Made by a program: the position numbers and the translations under genes. A stretch of 41,863 nt of DNA from NCBI GenBank assembly GCA_001580565.1, contig LRBF01000072.1:1-41863 (forward strand), written 5' to 3'. The notes beneath the pieces were generated by a model. The model was not told the origin of the DNA. It saw nothing but the letters and a program-made list of their open reading frames with translations, and made no database searches. This document shows, piece by piece, positions 1 to 7,010 of this stretch (positions are counted from its first letter, which is position 1; every line of letters begins with the position of its first letter). Origin of the DNA: Caballeronia megalochromosomata (lineage in GTDB: Bacteria; Pseudomonadota; Gammaproteobacteria; Burkholderiales; Burkholderiaceae).

Positions 1-4
1 GATG

Positions 5-862
5 AATGCTGTTAACCTGTTCATTGTTTCGGCGATGAAAGGAACATGGCTAAACCTATACTCGACGACGAACTCTGGGCACTCATCGAACCGTTACTGC
101 CCCCTCCAAAACTACGACGCCACCGTTACCCAGGGCGCAAACCGCTCGACAATCGTGCGGTGCTCACAGGCATCCTCTTCGTCTTGCAGACTGGCCTGCG
201 CTGGGACCTTCTTCCTCGCGAGATGGGCTGCGGCAGTGGCATGAGTTGCTGGCGTCGCCTGCGTGACTGGCAGGAGGCAGGCGTCTGGGACGAGTTGCAC
301 GAGTTGCTCCTTGCGCGGCTTCGGGCCGCCGACCAAATCGACTGGTCTCGAGTCATCGTCGACTCCTCTTCAATCCGTGCTATGGGCGCGGGTCAAAAAC
401 GGGACCGAATCCCACAGACCGCGCGCGACCCGGTTCAAAGCACCACCTCATCACCGAAGCGCAGGGCATTCCGCTCGCGGTGATACTGACCGGCGCCAAC
501 CGCAACGACGTCACTCAACTTCAAGCACTGGTCGAGGCTATTCCGCCCATCAGCGGCAAGCCTGGCAGACCAATATCGAAGCCTCGGGTCGTTCAAGGCG
601 ACAGAGGCTACGACCACGACAAACATCGACGTCCGTTGCACGCAGCGGGCATTGCCACGGAAATTGCTCGGCGCGGGCCAGCCTCATGGCAGCGGATTGG
701 GTAAAACACGCTGGGTCGTGGAGCGGACCATTTCGTGGCTTCACAACTTCCGCCGACTGCGCATCCGCTTCGAACGGCTCGCGTTTATCCACGAAGCCTT
801 CATGAAAATCGCTTGCTGCATCATATGCTGGCGACAACTGCGAACGTCATTTTGTTAACGCC
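5..862 (+). mobile_element. IS5-family insertion sequence, decayed
   Basis: The element holds one transposase reading region and is bounded by imperfect inverted ends that share GTTAAC (at 11-16 and, inverted, 855-860). The exact ends and the target duplication are uncertain because the left end sits at the window edge. The IS427-like subgroup of IS5 is suggested by the two-frame transposase. The second frame break makes this copy probably unable to move by itself. Confidence 0.7.
46..858 (+). pseudogene. IS5-family DDE transposase, frameshifted
   Basis: The protein would cut and join the ends of the insertion element. Three pieces in different frames join into one IS5 transposase: the start at 46 with VDSSSIRAMGAG (first catalytic Asp), a middle part with GDRGYDHDKH (second Asp), and an end with VVERTISWLHNFRRL (catalytic Glu). 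The first frame change lies at a run of five A (395-399), where a -1 slip on AAA gives the correct continuation TGPNPTDRARPGSKHH. IS5 relatives of the IS427 type use such slips, so this one may be programmed. The second change, near 675-682 (GCGCGGGCCAGCC), looks like one extra C and stops the frame at 704. It has no obvious slippery run, so I call the copy inactive. Confidence 0.8.
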
Positions 863-990
863 TCTTACTCGACGAGCGCTGATTCAAGGTCGAGCCTGCC
901 CGACGCTGATGCCAATCAATGCAGCCTTTGCGGGTCCGAAGACCTGTCGAACTGCGTCGCGCACCCTCCTCTGCTTCTCGACGTCACGTT

Positions 991-1009
991 TTGGCGTTGT
1001 ATTCGAGAG
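991..1009 (+). promoter_or_regulatory. conserved box upstream of HU copy 1
   Basis: TTGGCGTTGTATTCGAGAG recurs nearly unchanged before the HU genes at 26.36 kb (from 26185) and 30.34 kb (from 30167), about 40 bp before their -35 elements. Position and conservation suggest a regulator site or UP-like element. Its function is unknown. Confidence 0.45.
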
Positions 1010-1048
1010 ATAAACGCAGAAAAGCCCTTGTTTCAAGCGTTTTTCCGA

Positions 1049-1077
1049 TTGCGTACCGGATAAACCGTTGCTACGCT
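1049..1077 (+). promoter_or_regulatory. sigma-70-type promoter of HU copy 1
   Basis: TTGCGT (1049-1054), a 17-bp spacer and TACGCT (1072-1077). The same arrangement with the same spacer length is found before the two other HU copies. It predicts a transcript start near 1084, at the foot of the leader hairpin. Confidence 0.6.
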
Positions 1078-1085
1078 AGCCGACA

Positions 1086-1141
1086 GCTTACGACGGCGCA
1101 TGTGCCGAGCGCTCGGCGCTGCGGGGTGCTTCGTCTTAAGC
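1086..1141 (+). promoter_or_regulatory. structured 5' leader of HU copy 1
   Basis: The outer arms GCTTACGACGGCGCA (1086-1100) and TGCTTCGTCTTAAGC (1127-1141) pair with a few mismatches or G-U pairs. The loop holds a perfect inner hairpin, GCCGAGC/GCTCGGC (1104-1117). It lies between the predicted transcript start and the start codon at 1172. The same two-level fold occurs before the HU genes at 26.36 and 30.34 kb. Confidence 0.6.
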
Positions 1142-1171
1142 GTCTCTCAATCTACGACAATGAGGATGCAC

Positions 1172-1594
1172 ATGGCAACGAAGACGGCGAAATCTGCAGC
1201 CAAGAAAGCTGCAACCAAGACCGCAGCGAAGAAGTCAGCAGCGCCCGCGAAGAAGGCAGCGGCGGCCGGCGCAACGCTCAAGCCGGTGAAAGACCAGTTC
1301 ACCAAAGCGTCGCTCGTCACTCATGTGGCTACGCAAGCCGGCGTCGAGCCGAAGCAAGCGAAGGCTGTGCTCGCCGCGCTCGAGGATACGATTCTGGGTG
1401 CTGTGAACAAGAAGGGCTTGGGCGAGTTCACGCTGTCCGGCCTGCTCAAAATCAACGCGCAAAAAGTGGAAGCAAAGAAGCGGCGTTTCGGCAAAGACCC
1501 GTTCACGGGTCAGGATAGGTGGTTTGATGCCAAGCCGGCCTCGGTCAAGCTGAAAGTGCGTGCGCTTAAGAAACTGAAGGACGCGGCGGTGTAA
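1172..1594 (+). CDS. HU-family nucleoid protein with H1-like tail, copy 1
   Basis: A 140-residue DNA-binding protein. Residues 1 to about 35 are a Lys/Ala tail of the AAKKAA type seen in bacterial H1-like proteins. The rest is an HU/IHF fold: helices with TKASLVTHVATQAG and KAVLAALEDTIL, then the beta arm with KRRFGKDPFTGQDRWF, whose arm-tip Pro is kept (HU consensus NPxTG), and a last helix VRALKKLKDAA. The start is the ATG at 1172, after GAGG at 1162-1165; earlier ATGs give a non-homologous leader. The protein should bind and bend DNA without strong sequence preference, the tail adding electrostatic contact. The tail is shorter than in the two paralogs (157 residues). A strong terminator follows. 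Confidence 0.92.
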   Translation: MATKTAKSAAKKAATKTAAKKSAAPAKKAAAAGATLKPVKDQFTKASLVTHVATQAGVEPKQAKAVLAALEDTILGAVNKKGLGEFTLSGLLKINAQKVEAKKRRFGKDPFTGQDRWFDAKPASVKLKVRALKKLKDAAV

Positions 1595-1612
1595 GTAATC
1601 AGGCGTCGTTAA

Positions 1613-1639
1613 AAGAAGCCCGCTTCACGCGGGCTTCTT
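1613..1639 (+). terminator. intrinsic terminator after HU copy 1
   Basis: AAGAAGCCCGC, loop TTCAC, GCGGGCTTCTT: a perfect 11-bp stem. The same hairpin follows the other HU genes and one HU remnant. Confidence 0.8.
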
Positions 1640-1712
1640 CGCATTGGCTTGGTAAGATGACGTTGACGCGCGAGAGCGACGCAGACAACGAGGCATGTGC
1701 AAGGGCAGTCGA

Positions 1713-2216
1713 ATGGATATCTTCTACTACTGGCAAAAACTCGAGCAGGACCTGAAGAACAACCAAGTCGGCTACTTTGGTTCCAACAACATGAAAATTC
1801 TTGAACTCAAGGAGCGGCTTCCCAAACGGCTGTGGGTGTTCAAAACTCCTAAGGGCATGAAAGGCTCGGTCCAGCTGCTTGGCTCGCTGTTCATCAGTGA
1901 CGAGCCGAAGGTCGCGGTGAGCACCGAATATCCCAACCGGATTTACTACGACCCGTTTTCACCGCATTCGGTGATGTTCACCGATTCGAACACGCAAGAG
2001 CGAATCGAGAACGTGACCCGCCTCCTTCAGCATCGTCTCCTTCATGCCTTCAAATCAAATTTTCAGGGCGATGCGGGACTGCAGGCACTGGAATCAAACG
2101 TCGTTCGAGAGCTGGAAGCGATGACGGCAGATTGGAACAAGGTGCAGTTCCTGGAGCGAGTGCCGAACGCAGGTAAGGTGCAGCCAATCAATCCCTTTGC
2201 GCGTCAGCCGCACTGA
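1713..2216 (+). CDS. conserved-looking hypothetical protein, 167 aa
   Basis: I do not recognise this family. The start MDIFYYWQKLEQDL at 1713 follows AAGGG about ten bases upstream; an in-frame ATG at 1695 would add six residues. There is no signal peptide or membrane segment. The middle (WVFKTPKGMKGSVQLLGSLF, then FISDEPKVAV) reads like a small beta barrel resembling EVE/PUA-type folds, but this is a weak impression. The C-terminal half is helical (RIENVTRLLQHRLLHAF). It stands alone between the HU terminator and a long intergenic stretch. Confidence 0.7.
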   Translation: MDIFYYWQKLEQDLKNNQVGYFGSNNMKILELKERLPKRLWVFKTPKGMKGSVQLLGSLFISDEPKVAVSTEYPNRIYYDPFSPHSVMFTDSNTQERIENVTRLLQHRLLHAFKSNFQGDAGLQALESNVVRELEAMTADWNKVQFLERVPNAGKVQPINPFARQPH

Positions 2217-2479
2217 AGGTTTGTGACGTCGTGGGGGCTCGACTGACGCAATGAATTGCAACGCTACGCGAGTAGTTCAATGCCATCATCCGCAGGTCTT
2301 CAGTGGCGGGTCGATTATCCCGGCGTAAGTCGATATTGAATCTCGGGACTGCGGGCGCAGCGCCCACAAACCTTCCTAAACGAACGCATTTCGATTTCCA
2401 CGTAGTCGTCGCAAGTGACGCGCAACCCTCGCGCGTCACTTCTTGCACGACGTCATATTTATTCAAGCACTAAATGCAT

Positions 2480-2496
2480 TAGGTCAGGTTTACCTA
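2480..2496 (+). promoter_or_regulatory. inverted repeat, possible operator
   Basis: TAGGT-7 bp-ACCTA lies ten bases before the candidate -35 element of the secreted-protein cluster, a usual place for an activator or repressor site. Arms of five bases are short, so chance is possible. Confidence 0.3.
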
Positions 2497-2505
2497 ACTG
2501 TATTC

Positions 2506-2534
2506 TTGAATTCACTATCCGGGGTGACTATCCT
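2506..2534 (+). promoter_or_regulatory. candidate promoter of the secreted trio
   Basis: TTGAAT (2506-2511), 17 bp, TATCCT (2529-2534). It is the best sigma-70-like pair in the 466-bp gap between 2217 and 2682, where I see no gene. Confidence 0.4.
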
Positions 2535-2682
2535 TTGACGAAGTCTTCCTGAGTGCGGGTCCTTCGTTTCACTGTCGGGACCGCTTCTTCTTGTTGGTTA
2601 TTGGTGCCGCGCTCCTGCGCGAGGAGCCGGATTCCGTGCGGCCTTTCGCCATCTGGTGCCCCTCTGGAACGTCAAGGAGCAA

Positions 2683-3246
2683 ATGATGCGTTACCTACTG
2701 GTGTTGGCGCTACTTTTTGGTGCTGTGTCGAGCCACGCCGGCGACGCAGGCCGCCATACCGGAAGAGACAGCGACGACCGAGGGGGGCCACCCAGGGTCT
2801 ATGATGCACAGGGTAAGTATGTCGGTCGACTTGCGAGCTACCAATATCAAGAAGGCGTTTTTTTGACAATAAGCGGCGCCGTTAGTTTTGCAGGTATCGA
2901 ACGCCGCGAAGTCGGTAATGGGACGGAGTACTCCTCGACTCAATATCAATGGTCCGCTGCAAATCTCATCATCTACCCTTCCTCTGACTGCAGTGGTCCG
3001 CCGATAATTTACTCGCCCGTCCTCTACGCACCGAGGCCATCCACGGCCGTCAGGCTAGGTGGCGATGTTGTCCTTTATGTCGCAGGCGAAGCCGACGCAA
3101 CGACGGTTCATGGGTCTGCGGACCGAGGATATCCGGACATCAACGTGTGCGCCCCAATCTCGAGGGACTTTGAGAAGTCGTTTATCCCGGAAACCAGCTA
3201 TCCCCTCCAGCGGCAGCATCCTGAGCCACTAACGATACGACCGTGA
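2683..3246 (+). CDS. secreted protein, tandem paralog 1 of 3
   Basis: A 187-residue exported protein. The signal peptide is MMRYLLVLALLFGAVSSHA, with cleavage before GD. The mature part starts with a Gly/Arg/Asp-rich linker, followed by RVYDAQGKYVG, a beta-rich core (GVFLTISGAVSFAGIER), the Cys motif SSDCSG, VVLYVAGEAD, a second Cys in NVCAP and the tail PEPLTIRP. The two Cys residues are kept in all three copies, so a disulfide is likely. AAGGAG at 2674-2679 serves the MM start; the second Met at 2686 is better spaced. The function is unknown. YDAQGKYVG-type starts occur in small secreted Burkholderiales proteins of unknown role. Confidence 0.8.
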   Translation: MMRYLLVLALLFGAVSSHAGDAGRHTGRDSDDRGGPPRVYDAQGKYVGRLASYQYQEGVFLTISGAVSFAGIERREVGNGTEYSSTQYQWSAANLIIYPSSDCSGPPIIYSPVLYAPRPSTAVRLGGDVVLYVAGEADATTVHGSADRGYPDINVCAPISRDFEKSFIPETSYPLQRQHPEPLTIRP

Positions 3247-3408
3247 GGAGCACAACGTGCCAACGCGCCGACGGCGGGAGGTTCTATCGGAGCTGGCGCG
3301 ACTGGCCCGCTTCTTTTCGGTGTTGGTTGTTGATTGGCTCCGTCCACAGTCGCCCGTTGCCGCGCGCCCTTTGTACGTGTATTGCGTCACTGAAATGCCG
3401 CGGAGAAA

Positions 3409-3966
3409 ATGATGCGTTATCTACTCGTATTGGCGTTGCTTTGCGCCGCTGTATCGACCTATGCCGGCGACCCGCGCGACCAAGGGGCCGGCAGGCATCG
3501 CGGCGAACGGCAGGGACCTAAGGTCTACGATGCGCAAGGCAAGTACGTCGGACTTCTGGTGGAAAGCGCCTCCGGCGACGGCGTCTATTTGACAATCAAT
3601 GGCGCCGCTACCTTTGTGGGTATCAACCGGGTGTCGGATAACACGACCGCATCCGCGACTCAGTTCCAGTGGTGGGGCGGGAATTTCGCTGCGTACGCGT
3701 CTTCTGATTGCAGTGGGCCCGCAATAATTCAATCCTACGATGCGCTTGGCCGGCCATCTACGGCCGTCAGAGTAGGCACCGATGTTGTGCTTTACGTTGC
3801 TGGCGGAGCCGACAGCACAACACTGCAGGCGCGTTCTCAGCGAGTTCCTAGAAACCTCGATGTGCTGTGCGCTTCCTTGGACGTCCAGTTCGACCGGGTG
3901 TTTGCCACGGAGACCACCTATCCCCTCTCACAGGAATATCCCGAGCCACTGACGATACGTCCATGA
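3409..3966 (+). CDS. secreted protein, tandem paralog 2 of 3
   Basis: A 185-residue paralog of the protein before it. It has the same order of parts: signal peptide MMRYLLVLALLCAAVSTYA, KVYDAQGKYVG, GVYLTINGAATFVGI, SSDCSG, VVLYVAGGAD and the C-terminal PEPLTIRP. The second Cys sits in VLCAS. The 162-bp gap before it resembles the gap before copy 3 (shared GATTGGCTCCGTC-like stretch about 80 bp before the start), so the unit of duplication included leader sequence. Start ATGATG follows CGGAGAAA. Confidence 0.8.
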   Translation: MMRYLLVLALLCAAVSTYAGDPRDQGAGRHRGERQGPKVYDAQGKYVGLLVESASGDGVYLTINGAATFVGINRVSDNTTASATQFQWWGGNFAAYASSDCSGPAIIQSYDALGRPSTAVRVGTDVVLYVAGGADSTTLQARSQRVPRNLDVLCASLDVQFDRVFATETTYPLSQEYPEPLTIRP

Positions 3967-4127
3967 GAAGCAGGCCGTGACAACTGCCTTGGTGGCGGCG
4001 TCCATCGCACCACCACATCTTGTGCGATTGTTTCTGGCGTTGATTGATGAATGGCTCCGTCTAGAGATACCCGGCACCGCGCGTGCCTTGCTACCTAGGT
4101 TTGCGTAACTGAACCGTCACGGAGGAA

Positions 4128-4679
4128 ATGATGCGTTGTCTACTCGTATTGGTGTCGCTTTTCGTGACTATACCTGCCTACGCCGGCGACTCGCGCGACC
4201 AAGGTTCCGGCACGCACGGGCACGAACGACAGATGCCGAAGGTCTACGATGCCCAAGGCAAGTACGTTGGTCAGTTGAGCAACCTCGGAAATGGCGTCTA
4301 TTTAACCATTGACGGCGCCGTTGCCTTTGTGAGTGTCGAACGGGTGAGAGATAGCGCGACTTCATCCGCTACTCGGTTCCGGTGGGCATCTGCAAATATC
4401 GTCTACTATGCGTCGTCTGATTGCAGTGGGGCACCAATAATTGACGCGTCCAATGGGGCTAGGCCGGCCACGGCCGTCAGGGCAGGCGCCGACGTCGTCC
4501 TCTATGTGGCGGGTGACGCAGACAGCACAACACTTCATGCGGGCTCGAAGCGACAAGCTCCGAACCTCAACGTGTGCGCCCAAGTCACTCAGAACGGCGA
4601 CATTAGGAAGGCGTTTCCCACGGAAAGCACTTACCCCCTCACAGAGGAACATCCTGAGCCGCTCACGATAGAACCGTGA
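4128..4679 (+). CDS. secreted protein, tandem paralog 3 of 3
   Basis: The 183-residue third paralog. The signal peptide is MMRCLLVLVSLFVTIPAYA, with an extra Cys in the n-region. The mature part keeps KVYDAQGKYVG, GVYLTIDGAVAFVSV, SSDCSG, VVLYVAGDAD, NVCAQ and PEPLTIEP. It has the strongest ribosome site of the three (GGAGG just before ATGATG). The region most variable between copies is the linker after the signal peptide and the loop before SSDCSG. Confidence 0.8.
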   Translation: MMRCLLVLVSLFVTIPAYAGDSRDQGSGTHGHERQMPKVYDAQGKYVGQLSNLGNGVYLTIDGAVAFVSVERVRDSATSSATRFRWASANIVYYASSDCSGAPIIDASNGARPATAVRAGADVVLYVAGDADSTTLHAGSKRQAPNLNVCAQVTQNGDIRKAFPTESTYPLTEEHPEPLTIEP

Positions 4680-4689
4680 GGCCTCCTCA

Positions 4690-4830
4690 TGTATTGGCAT
4701 CGTCGCCAAGGCTCCCCTTCCGGAGCAGGTATGGACCGTGTCGCCATCCTCACGCACCGACAGCAAGTTGCGCCATCTCGACGAGCGAGGAAGTTGTCGG
4801 TCTACAGCGGATTCGGACGACGTCATTCCC
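4690..4830 (-). pseudogene. degenerate fragment of the 31-kb gene's 3' part
   Basis: On the minus strand this stretch aligns with the 3' part of the gene at 31021-31932 and with a second fragment near 27.05 kb. Shared blocks include CGCCATCCTC, GAGGAA and, on the plus strand, CAGCGGATTCGG-CGACGT. The translation keeps LSVREDGD, matching LPQVREDGD in the intact gene. It has no start and no terminus of its own, so it is a relic. Confidence 0.55.
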
Positions 4831-5135
4831 CCGCGCTGCCCGTTCAGGCGTCTGACATCGATTCGGATGACTTACAGGAACATTACTCTTACGCCGTGGC
4901 GTCGTGCATCTGGGCCAGCTAGGATGCCTAAGACAAGCGCATCCACTGTGAATCGGGCATAGCGTCAAGAAACGTAGCAGGCCAATGGCGCTCTCCGTTT
5001 TGCGCGGAGCGCTCCCTTCACAGAGTGTTTGAAGCGCTGCGGCGCTGCTTCACCACCGGATATTGCGTCACCCCCGCCATCCGACTTTGCCAAACACGAA
5101 TACGAAACGTTTCCATGGTTAAGAATCATTTCAGC

Positions 5136-5164
5136 TTGACGAACGCCGACTCGATTTCTAGATT
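5136..5164 (+). promoter_or_regulatory. promoter of lipoprotein/beta-propeller operon, copy 1
   Basis: TTGACG (5136-5141), 17 bp, TAGATT (5159-5164). The same boxes and spacer occur before copy 2 at 27574-27602. The 35 bp before it (TTTCCATGGTTAAGAATC) are also conserved and may hold a regulator site. No gene lies between 4831 and 5314. Confidence 0.6.
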
Positions 5165-5314
5165 TCATATCTACTCCAACCACGAATATAACGCGATGTT
5201 TGCTAACAGCAGGGAGGCACGCGTTTAACCGCTTTTATTTTGTTTGCATACCTTACTATATTCGATGCGACATAAGCGGATTTCTCACCGATAACGCTTC
5301 CGCTGGAGGTCGAG

Positions 5315-5467
5315 ATGAAAGACTTGAGCATTACGCTGAAGAAAATTCTGATGTCGATATTCGCGATATTTGTCGCTACCGCATTGAACGGATGCGGCGG
5401 TGACGATAACTCAGGCCCCGCCGGCACTGTTGACCATTCGACCTCTAACCGGTCAGCTGAAGGTTAG
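5315..5467 (+). CDS. small lipoprotein, copy 1 (50 aa)
   Basis: A 50-residue protein beginning MKDLSITLKKILMSIFAIFV with lipobox LNGC, giving a mature lipid-anchored peptide of only 24 residues (CGGDDNSGPAGTVDHSTS...). The ribosome site GGAGG lies at 5305-5309. Copy 2 at 27742 is the same length and keeps the C-terminal HSTSxRSAEG. Preservation of frame, length and lipobox in both copies supports a real gene. It is the first gene before a secreted beta-propeller, 79 bp away. The function is unknown; a membrane-anchored partner or small export companion is only a guess. Confidence 0.75.
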   Translation: MKDLSITLKKILMSIFAIFVATALNGCGGDDNSGPAGTVDHSTSNRSAEG

Positions 5468-5546
5468 CGGTCTTCTCGAGTTTCTGCTCCGGCTACCCCA
5501 CGCGCTTGTTGCCACACCAAGTAGTAAATACGAATGGAGGCACCAA

Positions 5547-6659
5547 ATGATTGCACGTTCCGTTGGTTTTTCGCGCCTTGTCTGCCTGCATGCAAATCGT
5601 CCGTCAATCGAAGGAGGATTGCGCTCCGTGCTGCTCTCGGCGGTGATTGGGTTATGTGGACTGTTGATTGGGCATTCGTCCAACGCACAAACACTGTTCG
5701 TCGGTGACGCCGTAGATAGCTCCGTCAAGCAATTCGATGTTGCGACCGGGACCTACGCGGGCGCCTTTGTTCCGGCGGGCGCTAATGGGCTGAACGGGCC
5801 CATGGGGATGATTTTCACAAACGGGCAGTTCTTGCTTGTCAACCAGAACGTCAACACCAATTCGACTGGAGAGATTCTGCGTTTCGACGGCGCGACGGGC
5901 GCGCATCTCACTAATCTTGTTTCCGCCAATACACCGAACGCACCGTTCGCGCCTCGTGGCATCGTGCGCGGCGGACCAGACAACTCGTACTATGTAGCTG
6001 ATATGGTCGGCGAGTCATCATGTGCTAACGGCAGCGTGAAACGGTATGACGACGCTGGCACCTTTTTGGGCAACTTAGACCTCGGCACGTTCACCGACGT
6101 CTTTCACCCACGAGGCGTCGTTTTCGGACCAGACGGCGACTTGTATGTCTCGTCGGCTGGATGCCTTGACCCAAATGATGCGCATTTTGACCCGCTCAAA
6201 GGAAACATTTTGCGGTTTGATAGGACCACCGGAAGATTTGTCAAACTCATCGCATCGAATGGCACGGTCACAGACTTGCACCGTCCGGAGGGACTGGTTT
6301 TCGATAATGCGGGCAAACTGTGGGTCACGAGCTTTCAGGCCGACCCGAAAGATACCGACAAAATCCTCAAGCTCGACGCCACAACTGGCGGTCTACTTGA
6401 CAAATTACCGCTATCGAAGCAAAACGCGACGCCTAGGTCGTATGCTCAGGCAATCATCTTCGGACCGGACGGAAAGCTGTACATTCCCATCACCGGGACT
6501 GACAAGAAAACGACTGGCGAGGTCCGTCGGTGCGACACGACGACCAAGCTGTGCGATGTCGTGATTCCGACTATCAAGGCTGGGGGCGCAATCGGGTCCG
6601 GGTGGTATCTAATTTTCAAGAACAGCGACCCCGCGACGCTGAACTATCGTAATAACTAG
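5547..6659 (+). CDS. secreted NHL-type beta-propeller protein, copy 1
   Basis: A 370-residue exported protein. I chose the start MIARSVGFSRL (5547, GGAGG at 5536-5540) because the paralog at 27973 starts at the same place; an earlier ATG at 5400 runs through the lipoprotein gene. A long n-region is followed by the hydrophobic stretch SVLLSAVIGLCGLLIG and the cleavage site SNA-Q. The mature part repeats NHL/SMP-30-like blades: GPMGMIFTNGQFLLVNQ, APRGIVRGGPDNSYYVAD, HPRGVVFGPDGDLYVSS, RPEGLVFDNAGKLWVTS and YAQAIIFGPDGKLYIPI. Such propellers bind ligands or hydrolyse lactones or esters; no enzyme motif is certain here. It is probably co-transcribed with the lipoprotein before it. Confidence 0.85.
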   Translation: MIARSVGFSRLVCLHANRPSIEGGLRSVLLSAVIGLCGLLIGHSSNAQTLFVGDAVDSSVKQFDVATGTYAGAFVPAGANGLNGPMGMIFTNGQFLLVNQNVNTNSTGEILRFDGATGAHLTNLVSANTPNAPFAPRGIVRGGPDNSYYVADMVGESSCANGSVKRYDDAGTFLGNLDLGTFTDVFHPRGVVFGPDGDLYVSSAGCLDPNDAHFDPLKGNILRFDRTTGRFVKLIASNGTVTDLHRPEGLVFDNAGKLWVTSFQADPKDTDKILKLDATTGGLLDKLPLSKQNATPRSYAQAIIFGPDGKLYIPITGTDKKTTGEVRRCDTTTKLCDVVIPTIKAGGAIGSGWYLIFKNSDPATLNYRNN

Positions 6660-6675
6660 AGGGCCAGGAAAGAAG

Positions 6676-6704
6676 CGGCCGGTCTAGCTGCTAGCCGGCC
6701 CTGG
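6676..6704 (+). terminator. palindrome after beta-propeller copy 1
   Basis: GGCCGG TCTAG CTG CTAG CCGGCC forms a strong stem. The identical 24 bases follow copy 2 at 29103-29126. There is no T-run, so it may be an RNA-stabilising hairpin rather than an intrinsic terminator. Confidence 0.55.
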
Positions 6705-6819
6705 AGGGCAGGCAGTACCGAACACCCGAGTTAGCGCGTCAACCGGATTGTGAGCCCGGAGTCCTACTTGGGGAGGAAGGATATCGACATTCCAGCCCAA
6801 CTCAAAGTGCCGTATCTTG

Positions 6820-6948
6820 ATGGGAGCAAAGAAGCGTCGCTTCGGCAAGGGCCCGTTCACGAGGCAGGAGCGTTGGTTCGACGCGAAACCGGAGTCGGTG
6901 GAGTTGAAGGTTCGTGCGTTGAGAAAGTTGAAAGACGCAGTTGCCTAA
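6820..6948 (+). pseudogene. HU remnant: arm and last helix only
   Basis: A 42-codon open frame, ATG to TAA, encodes only the C-terminal third of the HU/H1-like protein: GAKKRRFGKGPFTRQERWF, then DAKPESVELKVRALRKLKDA. The helices, tail, promoter and leader are missing, but the family's terminator hairpin follows at 6971-6991. It lies 160 bp after the beta-propeller gene. I call it a deletion remnant. The intact frame and conservative changes leave open a short expressed peptide. Confidence 0.7.
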
Positions 6949-6967
6949 CGTCGCTCTTCGCATTGGT

Positions 6968-6994
6968 CAGAAGCCCGCTTCGTGCGGGCTTTTT
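6968..6994 (+). terminator. intrinsic terminator after HU remnant
   Basis: AAGCCCGC-TTCGT-GCGGGCTT followed by TTT. It also faces the 3' end of the minus-strand J-domain gene and could serve both. Confidence 0.75.
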
Positions 6995-7010
6995 GCATCA
7001 GGTTCAATCT

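Noticed and set aside
919..1518. Long plus-strand frame over HU copy 1
   Set aside because: Out-of-frame shadow of the HU gene; Arg/Ser-rich, no homology. A similar shadow overlies HU copy 2 at 26243-26815.
4362..4826. 154-residue minus-strand frame under secreted paralog 3
   Set aside because: Most of it is antisense to a well-supported secreted protein; only the first part overlaps the 4.7-kb gene fragment.
5400..5546. Extended N-terminus of beta-propeller copy 1
   Set aside because: It reads through the lipoprotein gene in another frame and has no counterpart in copy 2, where the start is at the position equal to 5547.
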